Shown piece by piece: positions 52,572-62,500 of a DNA stretch of 64,000 bases. Each line of letters starts with the position of its first letter. Positions within the stretch are counted from its first letter, which is position 1. Source of the stretch: Candidatus Wallbacteria bacterium (GTDB taxonomy: Bacteria; Muiribacteriota; JAQTZZ01); assembly GCA_028687545.1 (NCBI GenBank), contig JAQTZZ010000007.1, positions 62,001 to 126,000 of the forward strand, written 5' to 3'. The notes beneath the pieces were generated by a model. It saw only the letters and a list, made by a program, of their open reading frames with translations. It was not told where the DNA came from and made no database searches. Made by a program: the position numbers and the translations under genes.

Positions 52572-53315
52572 ATGGCCTTTCTGAAACCACAAAAGCACTT
52601 CAATAAATCAACCGGAGTCTGCCCTTTATACAGAGCTCTGTCCAAGCTCTCCTTCTGCTCCCGGATTAAAGCCAAGCAGCTGATCCGGCTGGGGCTGGTA
52701 GCTGTCGACGGCCGGAAGACTCTGGATCCCGCCCAGCCGGTCAATTTCCAGCGCGACAGGATCACTGTGCGCGGAGAGATAGTGAAGCCAAAGGCTTTCA
52801 TCTATCTGGCGCTCAACAAACCTGTGGATTTCCTGGTCTCCCGCAAGAGAGAATGTGGAAGCAGGACCATTTTTGAGCTGATTCCTAAAAATATCGATAC
52901 AGGGTTGCGCTTCGCAGGCCGGCTGGACAAGGATTCGCGCGGACTTCTGATTCTCAGCAATCACAATGATTTTCTGAATCGGATCTCATCAGACAAGGAA
53001 AATGTAGCAAAATTTTACAGGGTAAAAGTGGACAGGGAGCTTTCGGAATCTGCTGTTACTGAATTCGAACATGGAGTGGAAATCAAAGATGTAAACGGAA
53101 GCAAATCAATGACTCTCCCCTGCCTGATAAAATCCCTGGGAAACAGAACCTATGAAATTGAACTCAGGCAGGGATTGAACCGGCAGATCAGACGGATGTT
53201 CGAACATTTTGATTCAAATGTGCTGGACCTGTTCCGCTACCGGATCGGCAAACTGGAGATTGGCGATCTGAGAGAATCAGAATTTAGGATAATACGTCCT
53301 CAAGATGTAATTTAA
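52572..53315 (+). CDS. RsuA/RluB-family pseudouridine synthase
   Basis: 247 residues. An N-terminal S4 RNA-binding domain (LSKLSFCSRIKAKQLIRLGL, VDGRKTLDP) is followed by the catalytic domain with GRLDKDSRGLLILSN (catalytic Asp) and RQGLNRQIRRMF. It converts a uridine of rRNA to pseudouridine; whether it acts on 16S or 23S cannot be told. It begins 4 bases after the kinase stop. Its stop codon lies at the edge of the structured repeat that follows. Confidence 0.93.
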   Translation: MAFLKPQKHFNKSTGVCPLYRALSKLSFCSRIKAKQLIRLGLVAVDGRKTLDPAQPVNFQRDRITVRGEIVKPKAFIYLALNKPVDFLVSRKRECGSRTIFELIPKNIDTGLRFAGRLDKDSRGLLILSNHNDFLNRISSDKENVAKFYRVKVDRELSESAVTEFEHGVEIKDVNGSKSMTLPCLIKSLGNRTYEIELRQGLNRQIRRMFEHFDSNVLDLFRYRIGKLEIGDLRESEFRIIRPQDVI

Positions 53316-53463
53316 GAGCTGAAGACCTATTCCTGCTCCGATCTATCGCCCTGCAGACAGCAATTCAGAGGCTCTTCAGCTACTGCTGTTAGAGCCTCTT
53401 ATCCTGAAGCCAAAGGCTTCGGGACGCCTTTGAACGCCTTCGCAGGGATAAGTCTTCAGCTCT
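53315..53463. repeat. 149-base element with terminal inverted repeats and nested hairpins
   Basis: Terminal inverted repeats of 21 bases (53315-53335 and 53443-53463) match in 19 positions and begin AGAGCTGAAGAC. Inside, AGAGGCTC (53367-53374) pairs with GAGCCTCT (53392-53399), enclosing CAGC/GCTG, and GAAGCC pairs with GGCTTC around 53406-53420. It could be a MITE-like element or a folded RNA at the end of the rsuA transcript. The rest of the 226-base gap up to 53541 shows nothing recognisable. Confidence 0.7.
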
Positions 53464-53541
53464 AGCTGTGATCAAACAATTAGTAGCTGTGCCTGGTCAT
53501 TCCCTAATCATTGCCCAAAACACAACGCAGCGTCATTCAGA

Positions 53542-56289
53542 TTAGCCCCAGATACTATGCCAGATGCCGCTTAATGTATCGCCTACAGTATTGATGACAG
53601 TTGAACCCTGATCATAGACATACTGGGCTGCATTGCCTACTGCGTTCAGCACTGAGTTCCAGATTTTCTTCGCTTCTTCGCCGGTCTTTTTCACGATTGT
53701 CACTGTGCCGTCGACACCCTGCTTGATCACGTACACTGCGCCGTCACTCACCTTCTGGACTATGTACACTGTGCCGTCAGAGGCTTTCTGGTAAATGTAA
53801 GTGGCTGTATTGCTGACTTCAGCCATGACATAATCCTTGATCGATCCCATCAGGTAAGCCACATCACGATCAGCCCTGGCCAGTTCCTTACAGTATTTCG
53901 CGTCTTCCACAGGCAGGAAGCGGAAACGGCTGAAATAGCCGAATTCATCCTGGAATTCCTTGCATTTACTGAATTGCGTGCTGACTCCGAGTTTGATTTT
54001 GACTCCAGCGGAAAGCTCCAGGTTGAATCCTGGTCTGAAGGTGTCGAGAATCAGATTGGTTTTCTTGACATAGACGACCGGGCAGTCCACCATCCTGTCT
54101 AAAGCTTCGTTGACTGCTCCGAACATACCTGTGACCTTGGCCACGACAGTATCGCCGTTCTGCTGGTCATTGTTCTTGAGCAGAGCCTGCGCGAAAGCCA
54201 GCCACTGGCCGAAGAACTGCTTTGTCTTATCCTTGTCGAGGATCAGGATCAGCTTCTTATCCACGCCTGAGATTTTCATCAATTCAGCGTAGTCAGATGA
54301 AGCTCCACCTGATTCGTGAACCTGCCGGATCAGGTCTTTCACGAACTGATGATAAATATTATTGCGGATCAGGTATCCAGTGGAAAGAATCAGGTAACTC
54401 CGGGTGAATTTCATGTTCTGGTCGAAGCGGAAGATGAAGTTCAGGCCCAGGGAACCGGAATTGTCCATCAAAAAATAGTCAGGCATGATACTGGTCTTGA
54501 AGATCCTGGCGGAAAGCTTGGCTGCAGAAAAGCTCCCTGAAAGGCCGCTTTTCAGGCAGACAGAATATCTGTCTGTGGTAGGTCCGAATTCAGTCATCCC
54601 GGAGAGTATCCCGCCTTCGATTCCAGTATTGAAGGTAGCGGTCCCGGAAACGATTTCCAGATTAGCGCCTGTAACTGCATCCTGATTGTTCACAAGGCCA
54701 AGCTGAGCCCCGATATTCCCGCTGAGCGAAGTTTCTCCAGCCAGGGTCAGGCTCGCTTCAGTCATGTAATCCGTGGTCTTCACTCCGCTCATCTTGGCGA
54801 AGAGAGAACTCATGATGGGCTTGGCTACAGGCACAAAGTCCATCATTTTGTCAGCGAAAAGGACTACCTGCGCTTTGCGGTCGTCGCTGTAAGGCTTATA
54901 AAACTGAAAGGCCTGATTGATGCCGGCAATGACTTTGATCGAGCCGGAAACCGTGGCTTGCGCCCCTGCACCCAGGTTGTAATCGAAAGCCTGGATCTTG
55001 AATGGCTGGAGCTTCGGGCCGAGGCTTGCAGAGAGAGATGCCCCCAGAGACGGATTGATGGTGTAAACCACGCTGTCCTGATTCTTGTTCGAAACATCCG
55101 GGCACATGAAGCGTACACCGATTTTATAGCCTGGGTGGACGGCTCCGGTGACGTCGAAAGCCAGGACGTCTCCGCCGATACCGGCTGTACCGACGGCTGA
55201 AGCATTATAGGTAAAAAATGCGTCGATCGGGTTGAGCTTGAATTTGAAGGTCGCGCTCTGGGCTTCCGGAGAAGTGAATGTCAATGACTGCTCAGGGTCA
55301 GATGGATCAAATTTGAGATGGCAGGTGATCACTCCATTCGGATTGGAACTCCAGGTCTGACCGTTGCAGGAAACCGTGGATTCCTTCACGATCTGATTAT
55401 TCGAATCGACCACCTTGAGATAGAGATTATATTGACTTCCACGCTTGAGATAAAAAGAATTGTCGCTGTCATACCAGTCAAACATGAAACAGATCCGGTA
55501 TTTTCTCACGATTGCAGTCGACCTGGCAACTTTTTCCCGGCCCTGACTCAAGTAAAAAAGTGTAATCTTTTCCATGGAACTGTTCGATTGCAGCACGATC
55601 CTGTCATCCAGGATTTCTTCCACTGTGAAACCTGCGAAGCTGTTGCCTGGAATCAGCAGCCTGGATTCGAGAGACAAATGCTTCAGGTCGAAATAAACTA
55701 TCCTGGCCGATGAACTGCCTATGCTCTGGATGGCGATCAGATCCTGCTGTGAAAAATCCGTCTTGCCAATGAGATCCCTGTAAAGGCCACTGGATTCAGC
55801 TGAGCGGATTTTCGATAAAAGCTGATTCAGGAGAAAAAGATCTGACTTCGCAATATAATCAAGCCCACTCGCCTGGTACTTCTCAAGTATCGCTTCAATC
55901 AACGGTTTATACAGATAGGCTTCGAGTTTTTGCGGGTCCAGCGAGAGATGGTTCAGGTTGCGCACAACCAGATTCACATAAACAGACTGATTGTTTTCGC
56001 TGAAAATGACTTCATTTATCAAATGCTGTTCGGATTCGGAAAGGCTGTCGAGATCGTTGAGGAGCCGGTTACGGTCGGTTTCCGCTATGGTGGCAATTTT
56101 CTGGTTTAGCACCAGTCTGACCTTCTGCAGAGTCAGGTAATACGAGAGAAAATCGAGCTTCCCGTCCTCGAAAAATTGCCTCTCTGACAGAGCAGAATCG
56201 GATTTCAGCCGAAGGTCCAGAGCCGATGTCTCTGCATAGACCGCCGAAATCACCGCAATCATTCCGATTAAAAGCACTATCCTCTGCAT
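53542..56289 (-). CDS. large secreted protein with DGTV repeats at its C-terminus
   Basis: 915 residues with a signal peptide ending near SAVYA. The first ~230 residues are helical; a beta-rich middle follows, including glycine/alanine-rich parts (NPSLGASLSASLG). Near the end an 11-residue repeat, Y-x-x-Q-K-x-x-D-G-x-V, occurs about four times (YIYQKASDGTV, YIVQKVSDGAV, YVIKQGVDGTV). An amphipathic tail ending WHSIWG closes the protein. I do not recognise a family. It follows the PKD-domain gene by 10 bases and is probably cotranscribed with it. Confidence 0.72.
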   Translation of the reverse strand: MQRIVLLIGMIAVISAVYAETSALDLRLKSDSALSERQFFEDGKLDFLSYYLTLQKVRLVLNQKIATIAETDRNRLLNDLDSLSESEQHLINEVIFSENNQSVYVNLVVRNLNHLSLDPQKLEAYLYKPLIEAILEKYQASGLDYIAKSDLFLLNQLLSKIRSAESSGLYRDLIGKTDFSQQDLIAIQSIGSSSARIVYFDLKHLSLESRLLIPGNSFAGFTVEEILDDRIVLQSNSSMEKITLFYLSQGREKVARSTAIVRKYRICFMFDWYDSDNSFYLKRGSQYNLYLKVVDSNNQIVKESTVSCNGQTWSSNPNGVITCHLKFDPSDPEQSLTFTSPEAQSATFKFKLNPIDAFFTYNASAVGTAGIGGDVLAFDVTGAVHPGYKIGVRFMCPDVSNKNQDSVVYTINPSLGASLSASLGPKLQPFKIQAFDYNLGAGAQATVSGSIKVIAGINQAFQFYKPYSDDRKAQVVLFADKMMDFVPVAKPIMSSLFAKMSGVKTTDYMTEASLTLAGETSLSGNIGAQLGLVNNQDAVTGANLEIVSGTATFNTGIEGGILSGMTEFGPTTDRYSVCLKSGLSGSFSAAKLSARIFKTSIMPDYFLMDNSGSLGLNFIFRFDQNMKFTRSYLILSTGYLIRNNIYHQFVKDLIRQVHESGGASSDYAELMKISGVDKKLILILDKDKTKQFFGQWLAFAQALLKNNDQQNGDTVVAKVTGMFGAVNEALDRMVDCPVVYVKKTNLILDTFRPGFNLELSAGVKIKLGVSTQFSKCKEFQDEFGYFSRFRFLPVEDAKYCKELARADRDVAYLMGSIKDYVMAEVSNTATYIYQKASDGTVYIVQKVSDGAVYVIKQGVDGTVTIVKKTGEEAKKIWNSVLNAVGNAAQYVYDQGSTVINTVGDTLSGIWHSIWG

Positions 56290-56299
56290 GTTCCCCCCT

Positions 56300-57307
56300 C
56301 TACTCCATCTCTATTTTGGCGTCGCGGACAATCTGTCCCTGCGGGTCGTTTACCTTTATCGTCAGGTTCACGAATCGTTTACCATTTTCAGTCTGAATAC
56401 TTGGCTGAATCTTGTCGAATTCCAGAAGATAGGTGATCTCGGTATAGAAATCATCCTTCAAGTAGGGTGGCGCCAGCGGAATATTACTCCTGAGCGTCAC
56501 GAATTCAGGATATTCCGGCTTTCCATCCTGAAAAACGACCGGCCTGTAAACCAGTTTGGAATCCGTATAGAATTCCTCGCTGTTGTAAATGTTGTGGTCG
56601 CGGATCACGAGAAAAAACGGTTCAGTGTATTTTCCGGCAGCCATTTTAATTTTTTCGGTATATCCGCTGATCGAGAGCTTTTCTTTCTGCCTGATCCTGA
56701 TCTTAAATTCCTTTGTCAGTTCATATGGAAACCAGGCATTCAGATCGCTTTTCTGGTACTTAAAAATAACTTTCAGTTTCACAGAATAAAATGGTTTGGT
56801 ATCGCCGTTTGGCAATGGGAAATTGTGGGTGGCGTTTTCACCCTCCTCATACTGGTTATATTCTTCATCAGTTACCCATTGGTATTTTAAATTCTTGACT
56901 GAAAGCTGTTCTTTAAAAATGAGTTTCCCGCTGAAACTAACTGGAGAGTTTTCATCGGCTTCGGCTGGAACAACTGCCTGCAGGTTACAGTCCAGTTTCT
57001 CAGATTTAAATACAAAGTTTCTCTGCTCAGCTACGCTCTCCTGTGCTTTGCCGTTCAGACGATAGGAAATCTTAAGCGTGATCTTGTATTTTCCCTCTTT
57101 TTCGTAAAAGTGGTCAGGACTGCCTTCGGATAATTTGGTGATCGGTAGAACAGCCTGACTTCCGTCACCCCAATCATAAATCAGCTTGATGTCAGTCATG
57201 CCCTTTTGCTGCATTTTATCCACCAGATCCTGGATCTGGGTCATGTCATATGCGGCGAATGCCAGAATCGACGAAAAAAGGAGGATGATCAGCAATCTAG
57301 CTTTCAA
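56300..57307 (-). CDS. secreted PKD-like domain protein
   Basis: 335 residues from TTG at 57307, which follows AGGAG by six bases and starts a clean signal peptide (ARLLIILLFSSILAFAA). The frame goes on to 57403 but without signals. A PKD-type Ig fold is seen at IYDWGDGSQAVLP with HFYEKEGKYKITLKI. Further beta-sandwich segments follow. No catalytic motif. It probably pairs with the 915-residue protein encoded directly after it. Confidence 0.72.
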   Translation of the reverse strand: MKARLLIILLFSSILAFAAYDMTQIQDLVDKMQQKGMTDIKLIYDWGDGSQAVLPITKLSEGSPDHFYEKEGKYKITLKISYRLNGKAQESVAEQRNFVFKSEKLDCNLQAVVPAEADENSPVSFSGKLIFKEQLSVKNLKYQWVTDEEYNQYEEGENATHNFPLPNGDTKPFYSVKLKVIFKYQKSDLNAWFPYELTKEFKIRIRQKEKLSISGYTEKIKMAAGKYTEPFFLVIRDHNIYNSEEFYTDSKLVYRPVVFQDGKPEYPEFVTLRSNIPLAPPYLKDDFYTEITYLLEFDKIQPSIQTENGKRFVNLTIKVNDPQGQIVRDAKIEME

Positions 57308-57416
57308 AAGTTTCTCCTGCTCCGTTGTTGATACAATTATATCCGGGAAACATGGCCGGTCAAGCTTTCTTCCGAGCTCTAAATGGGCTCTAAATATTCT
57401 CAATCCTTATAAACGC

Positions 57417-57446
57417 AACAGGCGCGGTGATAATTCCGCGCCTGTT
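57417..57446. terminator. strong hairpin, possible terminator
   Basis: AACAGGCGCGG (57417-57427) pairs with CCGCGCCTGTT (57436-57446). The T-run on the minus strand is poor (TTGCGTTT). It lies just after the 57517 lipoprotein gene, so termination is plausible. Confidence 0.6.
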
Positions 57447-57516
57447 TATGAGGTGGAAGAATTCGAATTAATGCAGGACGATTTCAGATGAGTTCACATA
57501 CAGGTCGACTCTCTCA

Positions 57517-58179
57517 TTAATTGTCTTTTTTTTCATCCTTCTTTATCTTCAGCTCGAATTCGATCATCCGGTTCCAGCCATCGGACTCATCCCAGTCAAG
57601 CCGGTGGGTACCAAGCTTGAAATTTTTAGCATTGGAAGTGAGGATTTCACCAGAATAAATCAGGGTAATATGATAGAATGAACAGAAATTAACTACATCC
57701 TTATTCTTAGGCGGTGGCATTCGAGAAACCTTTAATGAATCTGAGGTCCAAGCCAAATTATAACCTGCAGCTTCGTCCTGGCCCAATAAAATCCCGCCTG
57801 CGAGACTGCGAGAATTTCCTCTGACTTCTATGTCGCAGAAAGTGGGATTTTTATTCAGTATTTTGATCTTCCCATCTTGCAGGCCGTACATTTCATTTAC
57901 CAATCCTTTGGAAAATTGGCTGTTCACTTCATGAGGTTCCTTCAACCCAGCGTATAAACTCTTCATGCTCTCAACTCGCACTTCCGGGGTTGTTGAAGTA
58001 GATTCTATGTGATTGTAATAAATAACTGTGCGGAGAGTCATATCATTATTGATTTCGAAGGTGATGTCGAACCGCTGGCATTTGTATCCATCGCAGCCGG
58101 AAAGAAAAAGTACAGAGATTATTAAAAAGCACAAAGCGATAGTTTGGCTGATTTTTTTTGCACTACCTAATTTTTGCAT
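57517..58179 (-). CDS. lipoprotein, unknown
   Basis: 220 residues with a signal peptide and lipobox (FLSGC). The mature part starts DGYKCQRFDITFEINNDMTL and is mostly beta-rich with four more cysteines; the C-terminus is lysine-rich. No family recognised. It belongs to the minus-strand run of secreted proteins downstream of the lipase giant. Confidence 0.7.
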   Translation of the reverse strand: MQKLGSAKKISQTIALCFLIISVLFLSGCDGYKCQRFDITFEINNDMTLRTVIYYNHIESTSTTPEVRVESMKSLYAGLKEPHEVNSQFSKGLVNEMYGLQDGKIKILNKNPTFCDIEVRGNSRSLAGGILLGQDEAAGYNLAWTSDSLKVSRMPPPKNKDVVNFCSFYHITLIYSGEILTSNAKNFKLGTHRLDWDESDGWNRMIEFELKIKKDEKKDN

Positions 58180-58223
58180 AAGTTCATCTTCTCAAGGAAA
58201 ATCCGAAAGTAACATCACCAAAC

Positions 58224-58836
58224 TCAACAACAAATAGAGTGAGCTAAAACCTTTACCCAAGCCACGACCTGGCACCATTTCAATGCGCTCTCATTGTCTG
58301 CAGAAATAGATTTTTTCTCATAACAATCCATCTGCCCGGCCATCAGGTACCACTTCCACAGATCCGCCGTGGAGTCAGTGTACACTTCCTCGGTTGTGTT
58401 TAGAAACTGTTGCAGGTCTTGAACTTGTGAAAGGACTGCTACAGTTTTTTAATCCCCGGAGCGCAGCGGAGAGGGACCGTCCCTTCACCAGCGGCAACGG
58501 ACTGTTGTTATTTTCGGCTTTCCGAGCGTATTTTCTAATACCCATTGCAATCATATGGAGATCCGCCTTGGCGGACGTACCGCTGTCTTTCTCGGTCATA
58601 ACCATGGAATAGGATTTTTCGCCTGCCTTGGTAATGGTGAAATTTCCTGAATTCTTGTCTGTTTCCAGCAGCCAGTTCCCGATTAGACGATCCTCGAAGA
58701 TCAGGTTTTTGTCTGTGAAAAGCGGTGAAATTGATTTCGGCGGGACGCAGTCGGATAGAATGAATAGGAGAAGAATCGCAAGAAGAAAGAAAGACTCTTC
58801 AGATGGATGATAGGTTTTTTTCATTCCGCTCACCAT
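58224..58836 (-). pseudogene. frameshifted lipoprotein gene
   Basis: The first part (from 58836 or the ATG at 58824) has a signal peptide and lipobox-like LSDC. It then reads NLIFEDRLIGNWLLETDK, TKAGEKSYSMVMTEKDSG, and ends in an unlikely tail before a stop at 58375. A second frame, open from about 58450 to the stop at 58224, continues with TEEVYTDSTADLWKWYLMAG and SALKWCQVVAWVKVLAHS. This is the composition expected of the missing C-terminus. The shift lies between about 58430 and 58540, in a GC-rich stretch that looks inserted. Confidence 0.65.
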
Positions 58837-58888
58837 TTATTATCAAAATTGCAGGTGGTTGTGTGTGGGGGGAGGGTACCTATCATCT

Positions 58889-59572
58889 TTACTCACCCGG
58901 CAAAGTAACGAAATACACTGCCTCCCGATTCATAAGATTGCCGGAGAAATCACTGATACTTTTTACCGTTAATTTGAATTCCCCGGTTAATCTGTCATTA
59001 CTGAGTTTTAGTGTAATTGCGTCCAAATCTGGCGAGCATGTGTATTCCAAAATTTCAACTGGTTTACCAGACTTTTGAACCTCTAGATTTCCTTTCACTG
59101 TGTTGAAAAGAATCGGTTCATTGAAGCTGACGGTAATTTTATTATCACCGATCGATTTTACCTCAACGATCACAGGTGCTCCACGATCATCGTCACCAAG
59201 TACGAGCAATATGTCTGATCTCTTGAACTTGCCGGGCCATTCATCTGAACCATCAACTTTTTTTGCCGTCTTTCCGTTAGCTTTAAAAATCAGTTTGTCT
59301 CCTATGGTTGGTCCTTCTTTTGCTTCCGTTTGGGGAATATCACCATTGATCACCATGGTGAAATGACCGGGTATGCTTGTAGCAGCTTCGCCGCATTTCA
59401 TTCCGTTTTCTAGATAGGCCTCTATGGTTGTCCCTTTGGCAGCACAAACTCCATTGATAATCAATCGTCCACACAATATTCCAAACTGCTCTGTATCTGT
59501 GGGTGTCAAATCAGCAGCGGCCGCAAACGAAATGAACATTATCAAAGTTAACAAAGAAAAAATACTTTTCAT
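58889..59572 (-). CDS. secreted protein with SbsA-type Ig-like domain
   Basis: 227 residues. The signal peptide ends at FAAAA. The first half contains a small beta domain of the carboxypeptidase-regulatory kind (LIINGVCAAKGTTIEAYLEN). The second half, from APVIVEVKSIGDNKITVSFNEP to LMNREAVYFVTLPGE (segments), matches Big_5/SbsA Ig-like domains. GGAGG lies upstream of the ATG. It follows the lipase giant by 12 bases. Confidence 0.78.
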   Translation of the reverse strand: MKSIFSLLTLIMFISFAAAADLTPTDTEQFGILCGRLIINGVCAAKGTTIEAYLENGMKCGEAATSIPGHFTMVINGDIPQTEAKEGPTIGDKLIFKANGKTAKKVDGSDEWPGKFKRSDILLVLGDDDRGAPVIVEVKSIGDNKITVSFNEPILFNTVKGNLEVQKSGKPVEILEYTCSPDLDAITLKLSNDRLTGEFKLTVKSISDFSGNLMNREAVYFVTLPGE

Positions 59573-59584
59573 AATGCCTCCATT

Positions 59585-62500
59585 TTAATACGGTAAATCA
59601 GCAGCTTCATTACAGAAAATGTACAGCACACTGGTAGGAGTAAGATTAAAATTGTTTGGAACAAGGTCAATTTTACTGTAGATGTTCCATCCGGAGCTTG
59701 AAATTGGTGTCCTCTCCCATATTGAGTCGACTTTCTCGAATATTGGCTTGATAACATCCAGAATTTTGACATTCCACCAGAGATTTGGCACAGTCGTCAT
59801 ACCTTTTTTAAGTTTTACTACATTGGGTGGAGTAATCTTTATTCCTTTTAAGTACAAAGAACTGTTAGCCTTAATAGAAATATAGTAAATAGAAAGTGGT
59901 TCGAGAGTGGTGAGACTACTATTAACAGGGTCATTAGGGTAGTAGGTCAAGAAACTCGATCCTTTTTTACCCCAGATAAATTCTATTTTGTCTCTTATTC
60001 CAGCTACAGCAACTTCCACTGAAGGGTTATCGAGATTCATCGAAATAGATGTTCTGTTTAAGCCTGCCCTCAAATTACGGGTGAATTCCCGGCTTTCGAT
60101 CCCGAGAGTACTAATGTTGAATCCTGTAATGACTTTGCCTCCACCGTCTTTAACTGCATTCGGTGAAGCTGGGGCTTCATTAATACGGAAGATAAGTGTT
60201 TCACCGGAAGACGCGCCCTCATCAGCAATTGTACTTGGATCGTCAGATGCAACTGGTAGATATCTGTAAATTCCTGACGTATCCACAAGTTTAGCACCAA
60301 CAATCTGTTGCCCTGAATCAAGTACTGTAATCAAATCACCTGCTTTTGCATCTTCTTCAATCTTGTCGTTATTCAGGTCCACTCTAGCTGCACCAGAATA
60401 TAGAGTTGGCAAGGGTTGCTGGGGAGATTCTGGAGGATATTCTGTTAATAATATTTGAGCAAGATTCACATCGGAAGTTGAGAATGTAAACTCTTTCCGA
60501 CTTGGATAGTAGTATTCCTTCTCTACCACAACAGCAAAACTGCTAGCGCTCAGACCGGTGAATTGAAAATTACCATCTGAGGAACTGAAATTTTGGATGG
60601 CTACGCCTTCCTTCCAGAGGGTAATAATGAATTCATTGCTGTTAACCGAACCTGTAACTTTGTAATTATTGTTCGGAACGTATGTAGCAGAATGCGATTC
60701 ATTTGTCCCATTGTAAACAATCGTCTGATCTGCCGGGGTTGTGTATCCATTCACAGGGGAGAAAATAACTGTTCCATTTACCTCAATCTCACAACTGGCT
60801 CCGCTGTTTCTCCAGAACGGAGTGATAGTATCAGGGCCGGAGGCTTTTCTGAAAGCCCATTGTCCTCCAATTCCTGAGGGATTAAGAGCTACAGTTAACC
60901 TTGTTATCGGCACTTGCAGACTTGAATTCACAACAGGTGAAGGCAAGCTTTCCCCCATGGTATTACCAGAGGTCACAGCATAGTAGTAAGTTATATTTTT
61001 TAAAACATCAAAATCCTTATACTCTGAGGCATTAGCATCCAATTTGACGTTAAGTGCGCTTAATTCGCTTGTAGACAAACCTTTCCATAAGCGATAACCC
61101 AAAATCTGCTGTCCTCCATTGTTAGCAGGTGGATCCCATTTAATCCTAATGCACTTTTCAGCCAGCATTGCTTCAGCAGTTATTACAGAAATCGGATCAG
61201 GTGGTCTGTAATTTCGATCAAAGCGCGCATATACATCTACCAGAGGCCCTGGTCCAGCTATATTAACTGCGCTTACAGAATATGTATATTCAACTTCATA
61301 GGTGTGATTTCCATCCGATTTGTAGGATGGTTGCGTTACAGGGCTGTTAGATGCAGCAGCTCCATCCCGGAGGATATCATATCTAATAATTGGAGATCCT
61401 CCATCGTCATCCGGCGCTTTCCACGACATGGACACAGACATTTCAATGGTGTTTGTAGAGATAACCAGATTTTTGACCGGTCCTGGTGTCTTGATTACTT
61501 TTTTGACATCTATGACAGCCCAGTTTCCTCCTGCGCAGCGGGCATAATAAGATCCGATTTTAACCGGAGACATGATTGAAAAAACCCAGTAACTTTCCTC
61601 GCAGTATTTTGGTGTTGGTGCAGTGCCATCAGGCAGAATCACCTCAAAAGTTGTCCCGCCGATTCCTCCTTTATTGATTTTGAGAGACAAAGTTCTACTG
61701 ATATCATGAGTAATTTGAATCCTTGAATCTGAAGCAACTGTTGTGCCTACTTGCTGATCAGCGCTGTTGGTGTAGGTAACAAGACAATCTTTGAAATATG
61801 GAGGATTTTGATTGACCGGGCTGAAATGCTGATCAGTACTCCAGGTGCTCCATTTGTTAGTGGAACCATAATATCTGATCTTCCAGCCGTAATTCTGATT
61901 CCAGTTCAGGCTCTGGCTCACCTTGTTTTCCTGCGCGGCAGAATCAAAACCACTGTATTGGTTGGGTGAATACATATGGGTTGAGGCCGAGATCGCTTCT
62001 ATTAATCCAGTGTTATACACAATCTCTTTACCCGGTTCTTTCCAGACTTTCAGCTGATATCCTTTTTGAGTTGTGAATCCGTCAGTATTCTTGAACCTGG
62101 ACCACTCGAAGTAAGGTGTCATTGAGTCTACCTGAGCATAATCAGCAGGTATCATAGAAATCGGTTGTGATATGCCGGTTGAATCCCATTGCATTACCCT
62201 GAAAAAGTTCGTTTGTAGAGCCTTAACTGTAAATGTGCCGCCATAACAGGTACCACGATTCAATGTGTTGTATTTCATCACCCTGTAAGTTCCCGGTGGC
62301 AGCAGCATCGCTTGCCAGTAATTGTAGCTTTCCTGAATAGACTGGGCGAAGAAGGGGGGGGTGTAGGATTTGTCGAAATCTTTGACTTTGGTTAAGTAAT
62401 CTTTGCACTCCTGTATCCAGGTAAGGTCTTTAACATCGATCTTGGGTATCAAATCTTCATCTAGCACAGAAGTGGGTATGTTCTGGTTGAACCAGGCATC

